DNA of 64,000 nucleotides from Flavobacteriales bacterium UBA1993 (GTDB lineage: Bacteria > Bacteroidota > Bacteroidia > Flavobacteriales_G > Salibacteraceae): the NCBI GenBank assembly GCA_002336485.1, contig DDCZ01000078.1, positions 1 through 64,000 on the forward strand, given 5' to 3'. The notes under the pieces were generated by a model, which did no database searches, was not told the DNA's origin, and was given only the letters and a program-made list of their open reading frames with translations. This document shows, in pieces, positions 27,139 to 36,383 of this stretch. Within the stretch, counting starts at the first letter, position 1, and every line of letters begins with the position of its first letter. The translations under genes were made by a program, and so were the position numbers.

Positions 27139-27255
27139 AGAAAGCAAAGGTCTTGATCGATATCTATATGTTTAAGAACGAATCGAATGACGAATTGTGA
27201 AGAATTCGTGGTTAATAGTTGGCTGATTCGTGGTGCGATAGACGGCAATAACGGC

Positions 27256-27263
27256 TATATTTG
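27256..27263 (+). promoter_or_regulatory. Candidate promoter -7 element of siaB
   Basis: TATATTTG matches TAnnTTTG exactly. It lies inside the longest possible siaB reading frame, which suggests that translation starts downstream, at TTG 27280 or ATG 27316. Confidence 0.45.
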
Positions 27264-27279
27264 CTCGAAATTAAGCCTT

Positions 27280-27834
27280 TTGCAAAGCCCAACAATAGAT
27301 AGCTTCGAAGAAGAAATGACCACTGGTGGTGAGGTTTTACGCTCATTTGAGGGTGAAATTACCGAATCAGTGCTCACCGAAACTTTGAGAGATATTGAGT
27401 CTATGCTTGAAGAACAAGGGGAAGATTTTAAAAAGAGTCGGAAGGTTTATAATATTTTAGTGGAAGCACTTCAAAATTTATATCACCACACCGATGCTCA
27501 AGCGCAGGAGATTCTTGATAACGGCGATCAAAAAAAGACTGCGCGCTTTATTCTTGCACGAAAGAATGGAGAATACAATATATTAGCCGCGAATTATTTA
27601 GTGTTGGACAATGTTCCGCCGCTAAAGTCAAAACTGGATAAAGTAAACAGCCTAGATAAAGAGGGTCTGAGAGCACATTACAAAGAAGTTTTAAATAACG
27701 GACAGTATAGTGTGCACGGAGGAGGTGGTCTGGGAATGATAGATATAGCTCGTAAATCTGGAAATAAATTAGATTACGATTTCGCAAGTATCAATGAGGA
27801 CTACGGATTGTTTATTTTAAAAATTAAAGTCTAA
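27280..27834 (+). CDS. siaB: SiaB family protein kinase (DUF6272)
   Basis: About 184 residues. The fold is a GHKL-type ATPase: the N-box-like region NILVEALQNLYHHTD and the G-box GGGGLGMIDIARKSG. The N-terminal RSFEGEITESVLTETLRDIESML matches SiaB. In Pseudomonas SiaB phosphorylates SiaC, and here the siaC gene follows 27 bases downstream. The frame is open to 27187, but the promoter-like element at 27256 and alignment with homologues favour TTG 27280 (ATG 27316 would remove the first strand). Neither the SiaA phosphatase nor the SiaD diguanylate cyclase is in the window. Confidence 0.85.
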   Translation: MQSPTIDSFEEEMTTGGEVLRSFEGEITESVLTETLRDIESMLEEQGEDFKKSRKVYNILVEALQNLYHHTDAQAQEILDNGDQKKTARFILARKNGEYNILAANYLVLDNVPPLKSKLDKVNSLDKEGLRAHYKEVLNNGQYSVHGGGGLGMIDIARKSGNKLDYDFASINEDYGLFILKIKV

Positions 27835-27861
27835 CCAATATCAAAAACCAAATAGTAAAAG

Positions 27862-28242
27862 ATGGATCCAATCAAAATTGAAGGAACGCCCAAAACGCCA
27901 ACGGTGAATTTCAATGCAGATTCCGGCGTGTTAGAAGTCAAAGGACGCTCTATTCCCGAGAATGCAGTAGAATTTTATAAGCCATTAGTCGATTGGATCG
28001 GTTCTTACGGTGAAGGCCCTTTGGGCACAACACAGGTAAATGTTCAGTTGGAGTACTTCAATACGAGTTCTTCCAAATGTATCCTTGACGTATTTAAAAA
28101 GCTTGAGTCGATCAATGGTAAAACAAGCATTACCATCAATTGGCACTATGAAGAGGATGATGAAGACATGTTAGAAGCTGGTGAGGATTACCAGGCTATC
28201 ATAAACATCCCATTCAAGATGATTGAAATGGAGGAGATGTAA
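27862..28242 (+). CDS. siaC: SiaC family regulatory phosphoprotein (DUF1987)
   Basis: A 126-residue protein with the DUF1987 pattern: an N-terminal strand set (TPTVNFNADSGVLEVKGRSIPENA), then LEYFNTSSSKCILDVF with the predicted phosphoacceptor Thr68 in NTSS. This matches Thr68 of Pseudomonas SiaC in both motif and number. The C-terminal part is acidic. SiaC switches partners according to phosphorylation by SiaB. A strong terminator follows, so siaB and siaC form a complete two-gene unit. Confidence 0.9.
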   Translation: MDPIKIEGTPKTPTVNFNADSGVLEVKGRSIPENAVEFYKPLVDWIGSYGEGPLGTTQVNVQLEYFNTSSSKCILDVFKKLESINGKTSITINWHYEEDDEDMLEAGEDYQAIINIPFKMIEMEEM

Positions 28243-28263
28243 TCTCTTTCATTCACGAATAAG

Positions 28264-28299
28264 AAAAGGGGTTGCAATTTTAATTGTAACCCCTTTTTT
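28264..28299. terminator. Terminator between siaC and the convergent phosphoglycosyl transferase
   Basis: AAAAGGGGTT at 28264-28273 pairs with AACCCCTTTT at 28288-28297, extended inward by GCAA with TTGT (one wobble), giving about 14 pairs and a short AT loop. A and T runs on both flanks allow termination in both directions. Confidence 0.85.
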
Positions 28300-29713
28300 A
28301 TTTCCCTCTTCCTTGGAGGACAATTAAGACCGTGTGAATCAATATTTTGAAATCTACAAGCAACGACATGTTTTCGATGTAGAGTAAATCAAAACGAAGT
28401 CGGTCAATCATCTGATCGATGTTTTCTGCGTATCCAAATTTTACCTGACCCCAGGATGTGATTCCTGGTCTTACCTTTTGTAAGTGCTTATAGTGTGGCG
28501 CACGCTCTACAATCTTTTCAATAAAGTAAGCCCGCTCTGGTCTCGGTCCCACTAAACTCATGTCTCCGATTAGCACGTTGTAGAATTGTGGTATCTCATC
28601 CAATCTTGAGCGTCTCAGGAATTTTCCGATCGGGGTGATCCTGCTATCATTCTCGCTCGAAAGTGCCGGGCCATTTTTTTCGGCATCCAGATACATCGAT
28701 CGGAATTTGAAAATTCTAAACGGCTTAGCGAAAATGCCAATGCGCTCATGGCTATAAATGATTGGCCCCTTTGAGGAAAGCTTCACGAGGAGGCCAATTA
28801 AAATGTAGACAGGAAGTAAGAGTAGAAGGCAGAAAATACTAATAGCAATATCCAGCGCACGCTTTGTAAACTGTTGCCATGCAGGCATTATTTCCTGCGT
28901 CACTTCAATGAGTGGGGCTCCTAGAATCGAAGTCATTCTAACTCGGCCACTCATGATATCATACATCTTAGGAATGATCTTAATATTCACATCCATTCCG
29001 TCTAGAACGTTTAGAATCTGGCCGATTTTATCGTGTTCATTACTCTCCAATGCGATAATGACATCTTCAATCTCATTCTTTTCAATGACAGCCTCAATTT
29101 CTCGAACGTGTCCAAGGTGCGCCAGACTGCCTTCTAGTGAGTGATTTTTTCCCCCGTTGATATGGACGAAGCCTTTAAAAACGAAACCAGAAGACTTCCG
29201 TTGTGATTCCAATTCCTGAAATAGCCGAAGAGCATTTTCGTTGCTTCCAATCATAAGAGTGGAAAATCCATATTTACGCGAATGAATCTTCCTTGCATTC
29301 ATCGTTGATAAAATGAACCTGCCTATTGCAGTCAGTAGAAATTGAGCCGAAAAGAGTATGGCGAATGATAAGTAATAGCTCTTGTAATCTTCGATATAAT
29401 CATCGAGGATTATAGTGAAAAACAGGAAAATTGACCCAAGCAGGGTAATTGAAAATGTTTGCGTGAACTCGCGTAACCTAGACCTGCGATAGATATTTCG
29501 ATATTGACCAGTTGCGGCGTAAAGGATCAACCAAAAAATTACAATGGAAAGTAGGCTGAGAAAGAATTTTTGATCATAGATGACCATTACGTCCGCTCCA
29601 AACACCTTGGATTCGATTACCGACTTGCGGAATGTAAATACGATCAGATATGCCAAAGAGGCAGTTAGTGAATCACTGATGAGATACTTTAAACGCTGTA
29701 AGCCTGCATTCAT
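28298..29713 (-). CDS. Polyprenyl glycosylphosphotransferase (undecaprenyl-phosphate sugar phosphotransferase)
   Basis: A 471-residue enzyme of the WbaP/WcaJ type. Four or five N-terminal membrane helices are followed by a Rossmann-like CoA-binding domain (about 145-260), then a reentrant helix (KRALDIAISIFCLLLLLPVYI) and the catalytic part with FKFRSMYLDAE, RLDEIPQFYNVLIGDMSLVGPRP in pieces, and VRPGITSWGQV. It loads the first sugar-phosphate onto undecaprenyl phosphate to begin exopolysaccharide or O-antigen synthesis. The gene overlaps the preceding lipoprotein gene by four bases (ATGA). Confidence 0.95.
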   Translation of the reverse strand: MNAGLQRLKYLISDSLTASLAYLIVFTFRKSVIESKVFGADVMVIYDQKFFLSLLSIVIFWLILYAATGQYRNIYRRSRLREFTQTFSITLLGSIFLFFTIILDDYIEDYKSYYLSFAILFSAQFLLTAIGRFILSTMNARKIHSRKYGFSTLMIGSNENALRLFQELESQRKSSGFVFKGFVHINGGKNHSLEGSLAHLGHVREIEAVIEKNEIEDVIIALESNEHDKIGQILNVLDGMDVNIKIIPKMYDIMSGRVRMTSILGAPLIEVTQEIMPAWQQFTKRALDIAISIFCLLLLLPVYILIGLLVKLSSKGPIIYSHERIGIFAKPFRIFKFRSMYLDAEKNGPALSSENDSRITPIGKFLRRSRLDEIPQFYNVLIGDMSLVGPRPERAYFIEKIVERAPHYKHLQKVRPGITSWGQVKFGYAENIDQMIDRLRFDLLYIENMSLLVDFKILIHTVLIVLQGRGK

Positions 29714-30615
29714 CTTTGATACATGAACTTTATGTTGTCTAAGGCAAAGTGTCCGTCTTTTCGGAGTGCGGGAGATTCAATGCGGACATTAAAAAATACA
29801 TAAAAACTCTCTGGATTCGCTGCTGCGCTTGTGATTGAAGTTAGTTCCACATAAGCTTTCTTCCAAGCTTCTTCTCCATCCTCGTCCGTTGTTGGCTTTA
29901 TGGTGAGATAGTCGATTACTTCATTCTGAATTCCAATATTCTTGACAAAAACGCCAATTGTCACCGAATAATCACTGAAATAGTCCATCTCCATATACAC
30001 AGGTTTTGAACTTGCCGGAAATTGGTAGGCCGGAGTGCGCAGCGCTACAAGAGAGTCGTTTTTAGATATCGTTACCAGGCCTGATCCGGTGCCGTCATAT
30101 ACATACCCATCGGCCTCAGTTTTCAGAATTGCGGCTGCACTGCCCGAAAAACTATCAATCTGAGTAAACGCCGTTTCGAAATCGTCAACAACTATATACT
30201 CATATGTAGAACCCTCATCTCTATAAGAGGTTTGAGGGATGAGGTCGACAGATTCTCCGGCGATCAATGAGAAGTTTTGATCGACATGTGCATTGTAGAA
30301 GGGGTAGTTTTCTCGAATTGTGGAGTTTGTACTGACCAATATACCAGGGCCTACTGTGAGCTTATGATTACCTGAGGTGAGGACAGGTACTTTGGCTGGC
30401 AATTCAAATATGCCAATCATTTCATCATCTATGAACACCCAAGCATCTACGATTTGATTTGTCAGTGATCCCTCGTCTGCATTTGGATTGTCCACAAGTG
30501 CAAATGAATCAATTTGGATATAAGAAGGTACAAGTTCGTCCGGTTCCAATAGGGAGCAAGACCCAAGGACGATGTTGAGGAATAGAAACAAGAAAACTGA
30601 ATGAATCGAGTTCAA
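29710..30615 (-). CDS. Lipoprotein of unknown function upstream of the glycosylphosphotransferase
   Basis: A 301-residue lipoprotein with lipobox VLGSC. The N-terminal half has a short domain in which IVDAWVFIDDEMIGIFELPAKVPV resembles small beta-sandwich folds seen in Bacteroidota lipoproteins. The C-terminal half looks like a jelly-roll carbohydrate-binding-type domain ending HFALDNIKF. The family is not named with confidence. Coupling to a phosphoglycosyl transferase by an ATGA overlap suggests a role in polysaccharide production or at the cell surface, which is inference only. Confidence 0.8.
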   Translation of the reverse strand: MNSIHSVFLFLFLNIVLGSCSLLEPDELVPSYIQIDSFALVDNPNADEGSLTNQIVDAWVFIDDEMIGIFELPAKVPVLTSGNHKLTVGPGILVSTNSTIRENYPFYNAHVDQNFSLIAGESVDLIPQTSYRDEGSTYEYIVVDDFETAFTQIDSFSGSAAAILKTEADGYVYDGTGSGLVTISKNDSLVALRTPAYQFPASSKPVYMEMDYFSDYSVTIGVFVKNIGIQNEVIDYLTIKPTTDEDGEEAWKKAYVELTSITSAAANPESFYVFFNVRIESPALRKDGHFALDNIKFMYQR

Positions 30616-30678
30616 TGTTCAGTAGGTTAAATAGGACATCCAAACGCAATTATGCCGCGTTTATTTTATCCCAAGAAT

Positions 30679-31674
30679 TTAAGCCGCGAAAATAGAATTC
30701 GTAAGGTTTATTTGATCCAAAATTTGATGGGCTACTTGAAGAGCTCCATATCCATCTTCCACTGTGACTTCAGGCTTTGACTCGGTATTGATAGAATGTG
30801 CAAACGATTTCAATTCTTCTAAAATCGCGTTGGATTCCTGAACTGCAGGTTTGTCAAAGATGAGTTGCTGAGGCGGACGGTTTTCTCCAGCATTTATCAC
30901 AATCCCAAATGGATCTGTTGGGTCTGCGTCTTGTATTTGGACGATGTCTGTTTTACGCTCAAGAAAATCGACCGTTATGTATGCGTTCTTTTGAAAGAAT
31001 CGTGACTTACGCATATTCTTTAAGGAAATTCTACTGGCTGTTAAGTTGGCAACGCAGCCATTATCGAACTCAAGTCGGGCATTACATATGTCCGGGTTAT
31101 CGCTAATCACAGCAACACCGCTGGCGCTTGTTTTTCTGAGGTTTCCATTTACCACTTTCAAAACAATGTCGATATCGTGAATCATTAGGTCAAGGATGAC
31201 AGAAACATCCGTACCGCGAGGATTGTATTCAGCAAGCCGGTGTGTTTCAATAAACATAACTTGTTCAAAATGAGGATATGCAGCTTGAAACGCCGGATTA
31301 AAACGTTCAACATGACCAACCTGAGCGCAAACCTTGGCCTCATGGGTAAGCTCAATGAGCTTTTTCCCCTCTTCCAATGTGTTGGTAATAGGTTTCTCAA
31401 TGAATATGTGCTTATGCAAGCGCAACGCCTGTTGAGCAATGTCGAAGTGTGAAAGGGTAGGAGCTACGATGTCAATCGCATCGCAGACCTCTATTAATTC
31501 AATCGCAGTTGGGAAATATCGAATGTCATACTCCTTCGCCACTTCCTTGCTCATGGCGGTGTTTGGGTCGTGGAAGCCGACTATTTCGTAAACATCGCTT
31601 AACTCTTTAATGAGTCTCAGATGAATTTTTCCAAGGTGACCCGCTCCCATTACTCCGATTTTGATCCTAGACAT
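30679..31674 (-). CDS. Gfo/Idh/MocA family oxidoreductase
   Basis: About 331 residues. The N-terminal Rossmann fold has IGVMGAGHLGKIHLR for NAD(P) binding, and the catalytic-domain motif IEKPITNTLEEG contains the EKP signature. The C-terminal domain is a large open sheet (IHDIDIVLKVV with HDID-type His). The substrate is probably a sugar, sugar nucleotide or polyol. I chose ATG 31674 (MSRIKIG); the frame reaches 31704, which would overlap further with the divergent region. The neighbouring sugar-transferase genes hint at nucleotide-sugar metabolism. Confidence 0.92.
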   Translation of the reverse strand: MSRIKIGVMGAGHLGKIHLRLIKELSDVYEIVGFHDPNTAMSKEVAKEYDIRYFPTAIELIEVCDAIDIVAPTLSHFDIAQQALRLHKHIFIEKPITNTLEEGKKLIELTHEAKVCAQVGHVERFNPAFQAAYPHFEQVMFIETHRLAEYNPRGTDVSVILDLMIHDIDIVLKVVNGNLRKTSASGVAVISDNPDICNARLEFDNGCVANLTASRISLKNMRKSRFFQKNAYITVDFLERKTDIVQIQDADPTDPFGIVINAGENRPPQQLIFDKPAVQESNAILEELKSFAHSINTESKPEVTVEDGYGALQVAHQILDQINLTNSIFAA

Positions 31675-31783
31675 GCGCTTTTTTATTGTTATCGCAAATG
31701 TCAAGGCTATTTACCGTTGTCTTGCCAATCAATTTATATTCATTGAACATGCGATTGTCGAAATGGATATTTTCGAGGCATCA

Positions 31784-32440
31784 ATGGAAGACGGATTTAG
31801 ACATCAAGGAATGCGAAAATTGCTAGTGGAGCATTTACGTGAAAAGGGAATAAAGGATGAGAATGTGCTACAGGCAATCGGTGAGATACCGCGTCACCTT
31901 TTTTTCTTTGACACCGCATTCTTGCAGTTTGCCTATGAGGATAAGGCTTTTCCAATAGGTTCAGGACAAACCATTTCTCAGCCATACACGGTGGCGTTTC
32001 AATCTGAGCTATTGAACATTAAAAAGCGTGAGAAGGTGCTCGAGATTGGAACAGGAAGTAGCTACCAGACGGCAGTTCTTGTTAAACTAGGTGCGAAGGT
32101 TTTTACAATTGAGAGGCAGCGCGCATTGCATGAAAAATCGACCATTTTACTAGAAAAGTTCCACCTTAAAGCACGTTGTTTCTATGGAGATGGTTACAAG
32201 GGCAGACCGGGTTTCGCGCCATTTGATAAAATAATTGTCACTTGCGGGGCTCCGTTTATTCCAGAAGAGCTTAAAAATCAGCTTAAAATAGGTGGACGTC
32301 TTGTAGTGCCAGTTGGTGAGTTTAATGGCGTGCAGAAAATGCTCGTGGTAGATAGAATATCCGAAACTGAATTTAAAACCACCGAACACGGTGACTTTCA
32401 ATTTGTTCCTATGTTGGATAAGACCGATATGGCACAATGA
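31784..32440 (+). CDS. pcm: Protein-L-isoaspartate O-methyltransferase
   Basis: About 218 residues. The N-terminus FRHQGMRKLLVEHL and the family segments PRHLFF, GSGQTISQPYTVAFQSELL, the SAM motif LEIGTGSSYQTAVL, and FDKIIVTCGAP are diagnostic. The enzyme repairs isoaspartyl residues in damaged proteins. The frame is open to 31661, overlapping the divergent gene. Homologues start near MEDGFRHQG, so I take ATG 31784, with ATG 31763 the next best. It is divergent from the Gfo/Idh/MocA gene. Confidence 0.94.
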   Translation: MEDGFRHQGMRKLLVEHLREKGIKDENVLQAIGEIPRHLFFFDTAFLQFAYEDKAFPIGSGQTISQPYTVAFQSELLNIKKREKVLEIGTGSSYQTAVLVKLGAKVFTIERQRALHEKSTILLEKFHLKARCFYGDGYKGRPGFAPFDKIIVTCGAPFIPEELKNQLKIGGRLVVPVGEFNGVQKMLVVDRISETEFKTTEHGDFQFVPMLDKTDMAQ

Positions 32441-32485
32441 AATAATTAATTATTGAAATCGTTAAGCCGAATAAATCACAACCAT

Positions 32486-33247
32486 ATGAAGAATCTTATA
32501 GTTCTTTCTTTAGTCTTCCTTTCAATAAGTGTCCAGGCGCAGGTGATGGATTCAGTTTCAACTACTGAAAAGGAGTTTTTACCATCGGCTAAGGATTTGG
32601 GGATAACTGTAAATGTCAACGGATTGGTAAGCAACATAACCACTTCTCCTAGGCAAGATCTAAGAGGTGAAAACACCCTTCTCTTTCGTTATGTAATTAA
32701 CGACAACATGACTTTTCGGATGGGGCTTGCTCCAACAATTTATTCGGCGCGGTTTTTAAACACAGATAGCGTTGGGAAAGACTTGGTTGAGTTTGATTCT
32801 ACGGCACGTCAATCGGCATTTTCGATTCGTCCAGGATTGGAGTTTCATTTTAAAGGATCCAAAAGATTAGATCCTTATTTGGCAATTGATGGTGAAGCGG
32901 GAGTTGTGGGCCAGTTCAGCGCCGGCGCAACAACCAATATTAGTGACACAACAGGTACTTCGAAATACAACAGAACCGTTACAGAGGCAGGTGGGTTTAG
33001 TTTCGGCGCAAAGGCAAGTGTAGGATTCAATTATTTTGTCGCTAAGCGACTAAGTGCTGGATTGGAATATGGAATGGGCATCCATTATTTGGCCACAGGC
33101 GGCGACCGACAGGAAGTCTTGCAAATTGATCCTACGAGCGGCAGTGCTACAACCACGCGACAGCTGAGCTCGACCCGAGTTGTTAATACCCAGTTTTTTG
33201 TTGATCCTAGAGTTCAGTTCACCCTCAGTTACTTCTTTTCATTATGA
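32486..33247 (+). CDS. Outer-membrane beta-barrel protein
   Basis: About 253 residues with signal peptide (IVLSLVFLSISVQAQ). The mature part has repeated amphipathic strands with paired Gly and aromatic residues, such as NTLLFRYVINDNMTFRMGL, SFGAKASVGFNYFV and a final VQFTLSYFFSL ending in the aromatic expected of an outer-membrane barrel. ATG 32486 fits the signal peptide; the frame is open to a TTG at 32453. The last four bases overlap the next lipoprotein gene. The specific function is unknown. Confidence 0.82.
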   Translation: MKNLIVLSLVFLSISVQAQVMDSVSTTEKEFLPSAKDLGITVNVNGLVSNITTSPRQDLRGENTLLFRYVINDNMTFRMGLAPTIYSARFLNTDSVGKDLVEFDSTARQSAFSIRPGLEFHFKGSKRLDPYLAIDGEAGVVGQFSAGATTNISDTTGTSKYNRTVTEAGGFSFGAKASVGFNYFVAKRLSAGLEYGMGIHYLATGGDRQEVLQIDPTSGSATTTRQLSSTRVVNTQFFVDPRVQFTLSYFFSL

Positions 33248-33840
33248 GACTGCTCTCCGTTGCACTAATTCTAATATTAGGAGTCAATCTTGGATGCCAA
33301 AAGGGGGAGGAAGATCCTGTTTTTAGCTTGGTCACCAGAAAATCGCGTATCGCGGGAACTTGGACAGTTACGAAGGCTGAGAGCGTTAATGGGGTAATCT
33401 CACAAAGCTACGATGGCACTACTCTAACAAGCACCATTGATGACACCATCAGCGCTGTGTATGCCCTCGAATGGGAAATGAGCATCGATCGGCAAGGGGG
33501 ATATACAATCACATATGTGGCCAATGTTCCTGAAGATACCGTGTTTAATAGAGCGGAATACACAGAAACGACGGAAGAAACTGGAAACTGGGAGTTTACT
33601 GGCGGGAACAATTCACCTTCAAAATCAAAGCTGCTGTTATTGCTAACAGAACGGAAAATAACTCGAAGCGATCAAGGGACAAATGTAAATGTGGTGACTT
33701 ATGATGAGGCACGAGAAGGCGAGGTTTATGACATTGTAGGTCTATCAAGTGAAGACATGAAGTTGTCGTATTCCGAAATCAGATCGTTTGGCGGTGGACA
33801 AGACATCAGCTCTCAAACGATGGAGCTTAAGAAAAACTAG
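33244..33840 (+). CDS. Lipoprotein of unknown function
   Basis: A 198-residue lipoprotein with lipobox LGVNLGC. The body begins RIAGTWTVTKAESVNG, a lipocalin-like opening common in Bacteroidota surface lipoproteins, and has a GNWEFTGGNN segment typical of the same fold. It is coupled to the beta-barrel gene by an ATGA overlap, so the two products may act together at the outer membrane. Its stop overlaps the convergent smpB stop by four bases. Confidence 0.8.
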   Translation: MRLLSVALILILGVNLGCQKGEEDPVFSLVTRKSRIAGTWTVTKAESVNGVISQSYDGTTLTSTIDDTISAVYALEWEMSIDRQGGYTITYVANVPEDTVFNRAEYTETTEETGNWEFTGGNNSPSKSKLLLLLTERKITRSDQGTNVNVVTYDEAREGEVYDIVGLSSEDMKLSYSEIRSFGGGQDISSQTMELKKN

Positions 33841-34292
33841 AACGCCTTTTTTAAGCGATCGAGTTCGCGCTTGGAGTCTCTATCCTTGATGGAATCTCGT
33901 TTATCATGAATCTTCTTTCCTTGGCTTAACGCCACATTAAGCTTTGCCTTTCCATTATCAGAAATAAAAAGTAGGGTAGGGATCAACGTGTAGCCTTTTT
34001 CATTCACCTTTTTCTTCCACTTCGCAATTTCGTTCTTGTGCATTAAAAGCTTCCGAACCCGCTTTGGCTCATGATTGGCGTATGTGCCTAATTCATATTC
34101 AGCAATATGCATGTTGACGACGAAAATCTCATCACCCTTAATTTGACAAAAGGCCTCGTTTATTCCTGCATTTCCATGACGGATGCTCTTAATCTCCGTA
34201 CCCTGAAGCTGAATGCCAGCGGTTACTTTGTCAAGGATTTCATATTCATATGAAGCCTTGCGATTCTTTATTTTGACATCTGTGAAAGACAT
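33837..34292 (-). CDS. smpB: SsrA-binding protein SmpB
   Basis: A 151-residue RNA-binding protein, the partner of tmRNA in ribosome rescue. Diagnostic segments are NRKASYEYEIL, AGIQLQGTEIKSIR, EAFCQIKGDEIFVVNMHIAEY and the basic C-terminal tail KKIHDKRDSIKDRDSKREL that reaches into the mRNA channel. Length and motifs match the family fully. The tmRNA gene is not in the window. The product starts just upstream of the OmpA gene on the same strand. Confidence 0.97.
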   Translation of the reverse strand: MSFTDVKIKNRKASYEYEILDKVTAGIQLQGTEIKSIRHGNAGINEAFCQIKGDEIFVVNMHIAEYELGTYANHEPKRVRKLLMHKNEIAKWKKKVNEKGYTLIPTLLFISDNGKAKLNVALSQGKKIHDKRDSIKDRDSKRELDRLKKAF

Positions 34293-34319
34293 GTGGCAAA
34301 GGTGAGTATTAATCTGAGC

Positions 34320-36383
34320 CTAGTCGCTCGAAATAATATCGAGTTTGGTGCCCGTTACACTAAAGTCAACCCGTCGATTTTTGGCGCGTCCATCAGGATT
34401 GTCCGTGCCATCAGGATTTTCGTTTGGCGCAATGGGTTTAGATTCACCATAACCCACGCCACTAAGACGTTCCTTATCAATTCCTTTTTGAATAAGATAC
34501 TTGGTGATGCTTTCTGCACGACGCTGGCTTAGTTTCTTGTTCAATGCACTAGATCCTTTGCTATCTGTGTGAGCAGATATTTCGACAATGATCGTTGGGT
34601 TTTCAGTAAGCAATTTGAAAATGGTGGTGTCTACCGTATTCCTTGATTCTGATGTGAGATCCGCACTTCCGAAATCAAAATAAATGTTCGGAATGATGAT
34701 GGGTTTTTCATCCCACTTTTTAATTGTCAACTCCGCACTTGCAGTGTCGTTGATGTTGTTTTTCCGGGTATCAACGATCGAGGTTGCGCTGAAATAACCG
34801 GGCTTTTCAATTTCAATTTGATAAATGGAACCAGGCTCTAAACTGAGTTCCAATTTTCCTCCGTTCATCGAATCGGTCTGAATCAAATAGCGTTCGCCTG
34901 ATTCGGGATCCAATAAATAGATGTTCGTTGTGCCCTCCTTAACTGGCCGTCGGTCTTCTAATTTTTCAATATCGGCGCTTGTTTCAAATCCTGTGACCTT
35001 TATGATCATATCAATATTTGAAGGATAGAAAACCTCATAAATATCATCGCAACACGTTGTATTCCACAGAGACAAAGATCCCGGCCGATTGCTTACAATT
35101 ACCTGATATCGTTCCCTTGGTTGTTTCTTAAAATAAATATCATCTGCAGCGCTATTGATCGGAACACCTGAGATTTTCGGGATGGACCATTTGCTCATCA
35201 TTCCAACGGATGAAAAGACATCCATACCACCAATACCTGGATGACCATCTGAACTGAAATACATGGTACCCCTCGACTTGTCAAACCAAGGAGTCTCTTC
35301 GTTTCCAACAGTATTTAATTTACTCCCACAGTTTCGTGGCTTGCTCCATTCCTCGTTTCGAACATTGTAACGAGTGAAGTAAATATCCTTTCCCCCTTTA
35401 CCACCTGGACGATCACTCACAAAATATAGAATGGTTCTTTTTCGTTTAGGCTCTACTGCGACTGCCGCTTGTGTTGAAGTGAAGCCGGACTCGTTTATCC
35501 CAAATCCCATTTCTTCGGGCCGCTTCCAGACATCATTGACCAACCGACTTTGAAATATGCGACAAACGATTTTTCCTTGCCAATTTTCGGCGCAAACCGA
35601 ATAGTAGAGGTATTTCCCTTTTGGTCCGATAACCGGATTCGTGATGTGGTAGTCTTGGTCATTGATTTCACTTTCGAGAAGTGTAGGAGCAGACCATTCA
35701 CCATTGACTAGTTTAGACTCAAATATTTTCATTCTAGGAATAGCGGAAACACTATCGTCATATCCAATAATGGGCAGTATATCGTCTGCCATTGCCGAAA
35801 AGTACATGAGTGAGTCTGAGATGAAAATCGGACTAGATTCTGTGTGTTTTTGATTCAATTCCTTCATCGGCTTCACCAAAACTGGAAGCTTGTTATTCCA
35901 TAATGAATCGGCGATTACGATTCCTGCCATTTCAGCTTTTATCAATCGCCGAAACTTGCTCTTATCCTTCAGCCCTCGATATCGATCCTTAAATTCTTCA
36001 AACGATACTTCTGCTTCTATGTATTTCTGGAGATGCTTTTCGCATTGACCTTTATAGAACCAAGCCTTGGGGAAAAGATCGGGCTCCGTGTTCGTAACCT
36101 GCGAATAGAGATCAAGTGCGGTTGCGTAATCCCGGGTTTGCTGCCTTAATTGCGCGAGTTCAAACTGTGCCCCAATTTTCTTAGGCCGCTTTTTAATGTA
36201 AAGTTCGTATAGCTCAATTGCCGAGTATGTATCGTTGTATCGGAGACTCTGTTTGGCCATGCGCTTCACCTTAAACGCTGACTTTCGAGTGAGGCTGTCA
36301 CCAATAAGTTGCTGTGCTGACAGAGGCTCCAATAGGAGAATGGTGCAAAGTGTGAAGAGAACGTATCGAAGCATTTTACCCAT
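34320..36383 (-). CDS. PorE-like OmpA family protein with TPR and PD40 propeller
   Basis: A 687-residue envelope protein. Signal peptide, a TPR-like region (residues about 30-140), a WD40-like PD40 propeller (LYYSVCAENW, LYFVSDRPGGKGGKDIYF, MYFSSDGHPGIGGMDVF), a carboxypeptidase-regulatory-like segment, and a C-terminal OmpA peptidoglycan-binding domain (ISAHTDSKGS, LSQRRAESI, NRRVDF). The domain order equals that of the T9SS component PorE and of the OmpA partners of PorP/SprF loci. It starts one base into the end of the PorP/SprF gene, which points to coupling. Confidence 0.92.
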   Translation of the reverse strand: MGKMLRYVLFTLCTILLLEPLSAQQLIGDSLTRKSAFKVKRMAKQSLRYNDTYSAIELYELYIKKRPKKIGAQFELAQLRQQTRDYATALDLYSQVTNTEPDLFPKAWFYKGQCEKHLQKYIEAEVSFEEFKDRYRGLKDKSKFRRLIKAEMAGIVIADSLWNNKLPVLVKPMKELNQKHTESSPIFISDSLMYFSAMADDILPIIGYDDSVSAIPRMKIFESKLVNGEWSAPTLLESEINDQDYHITNPVIGPKGKYLYYSVCAENWQGKIVCRIFQSRLVNDVWKRPEEMGFGINESGFTSTQAAVAVEPKRKRTILYFVSDRPGGKGGKDIYFTRYNVRNEEWSKPRNCGSKLNTVGNEETPWFDKSRGTMYFSSDGHPGIGGMDVFSSVGMMSKWSIPKISGVPINSAADDIYFKKQPRERYQVIVSNRPGSLSLWNTTCCDDIYEVFYPSNIDMIIKVTGFETSADIEKLEDRRPVKEGTTNIYLLDPESGERYLIQTDSMNGGKLELSLEPGSIYQIEIEKPGYFSATSIVDTRKNNINDTASAELTIKKWDEKPIIIPNIYFDFGSADLTSESRNTVDTTIFKLLTENPTIIVEISAHTDSKGSSALNKKLSQRRAESITKYLIQKGIDKERLSGVGYGESKPIAPNENPDGTDNPDGRAKNRRVDFSVTGTKLDIISSD

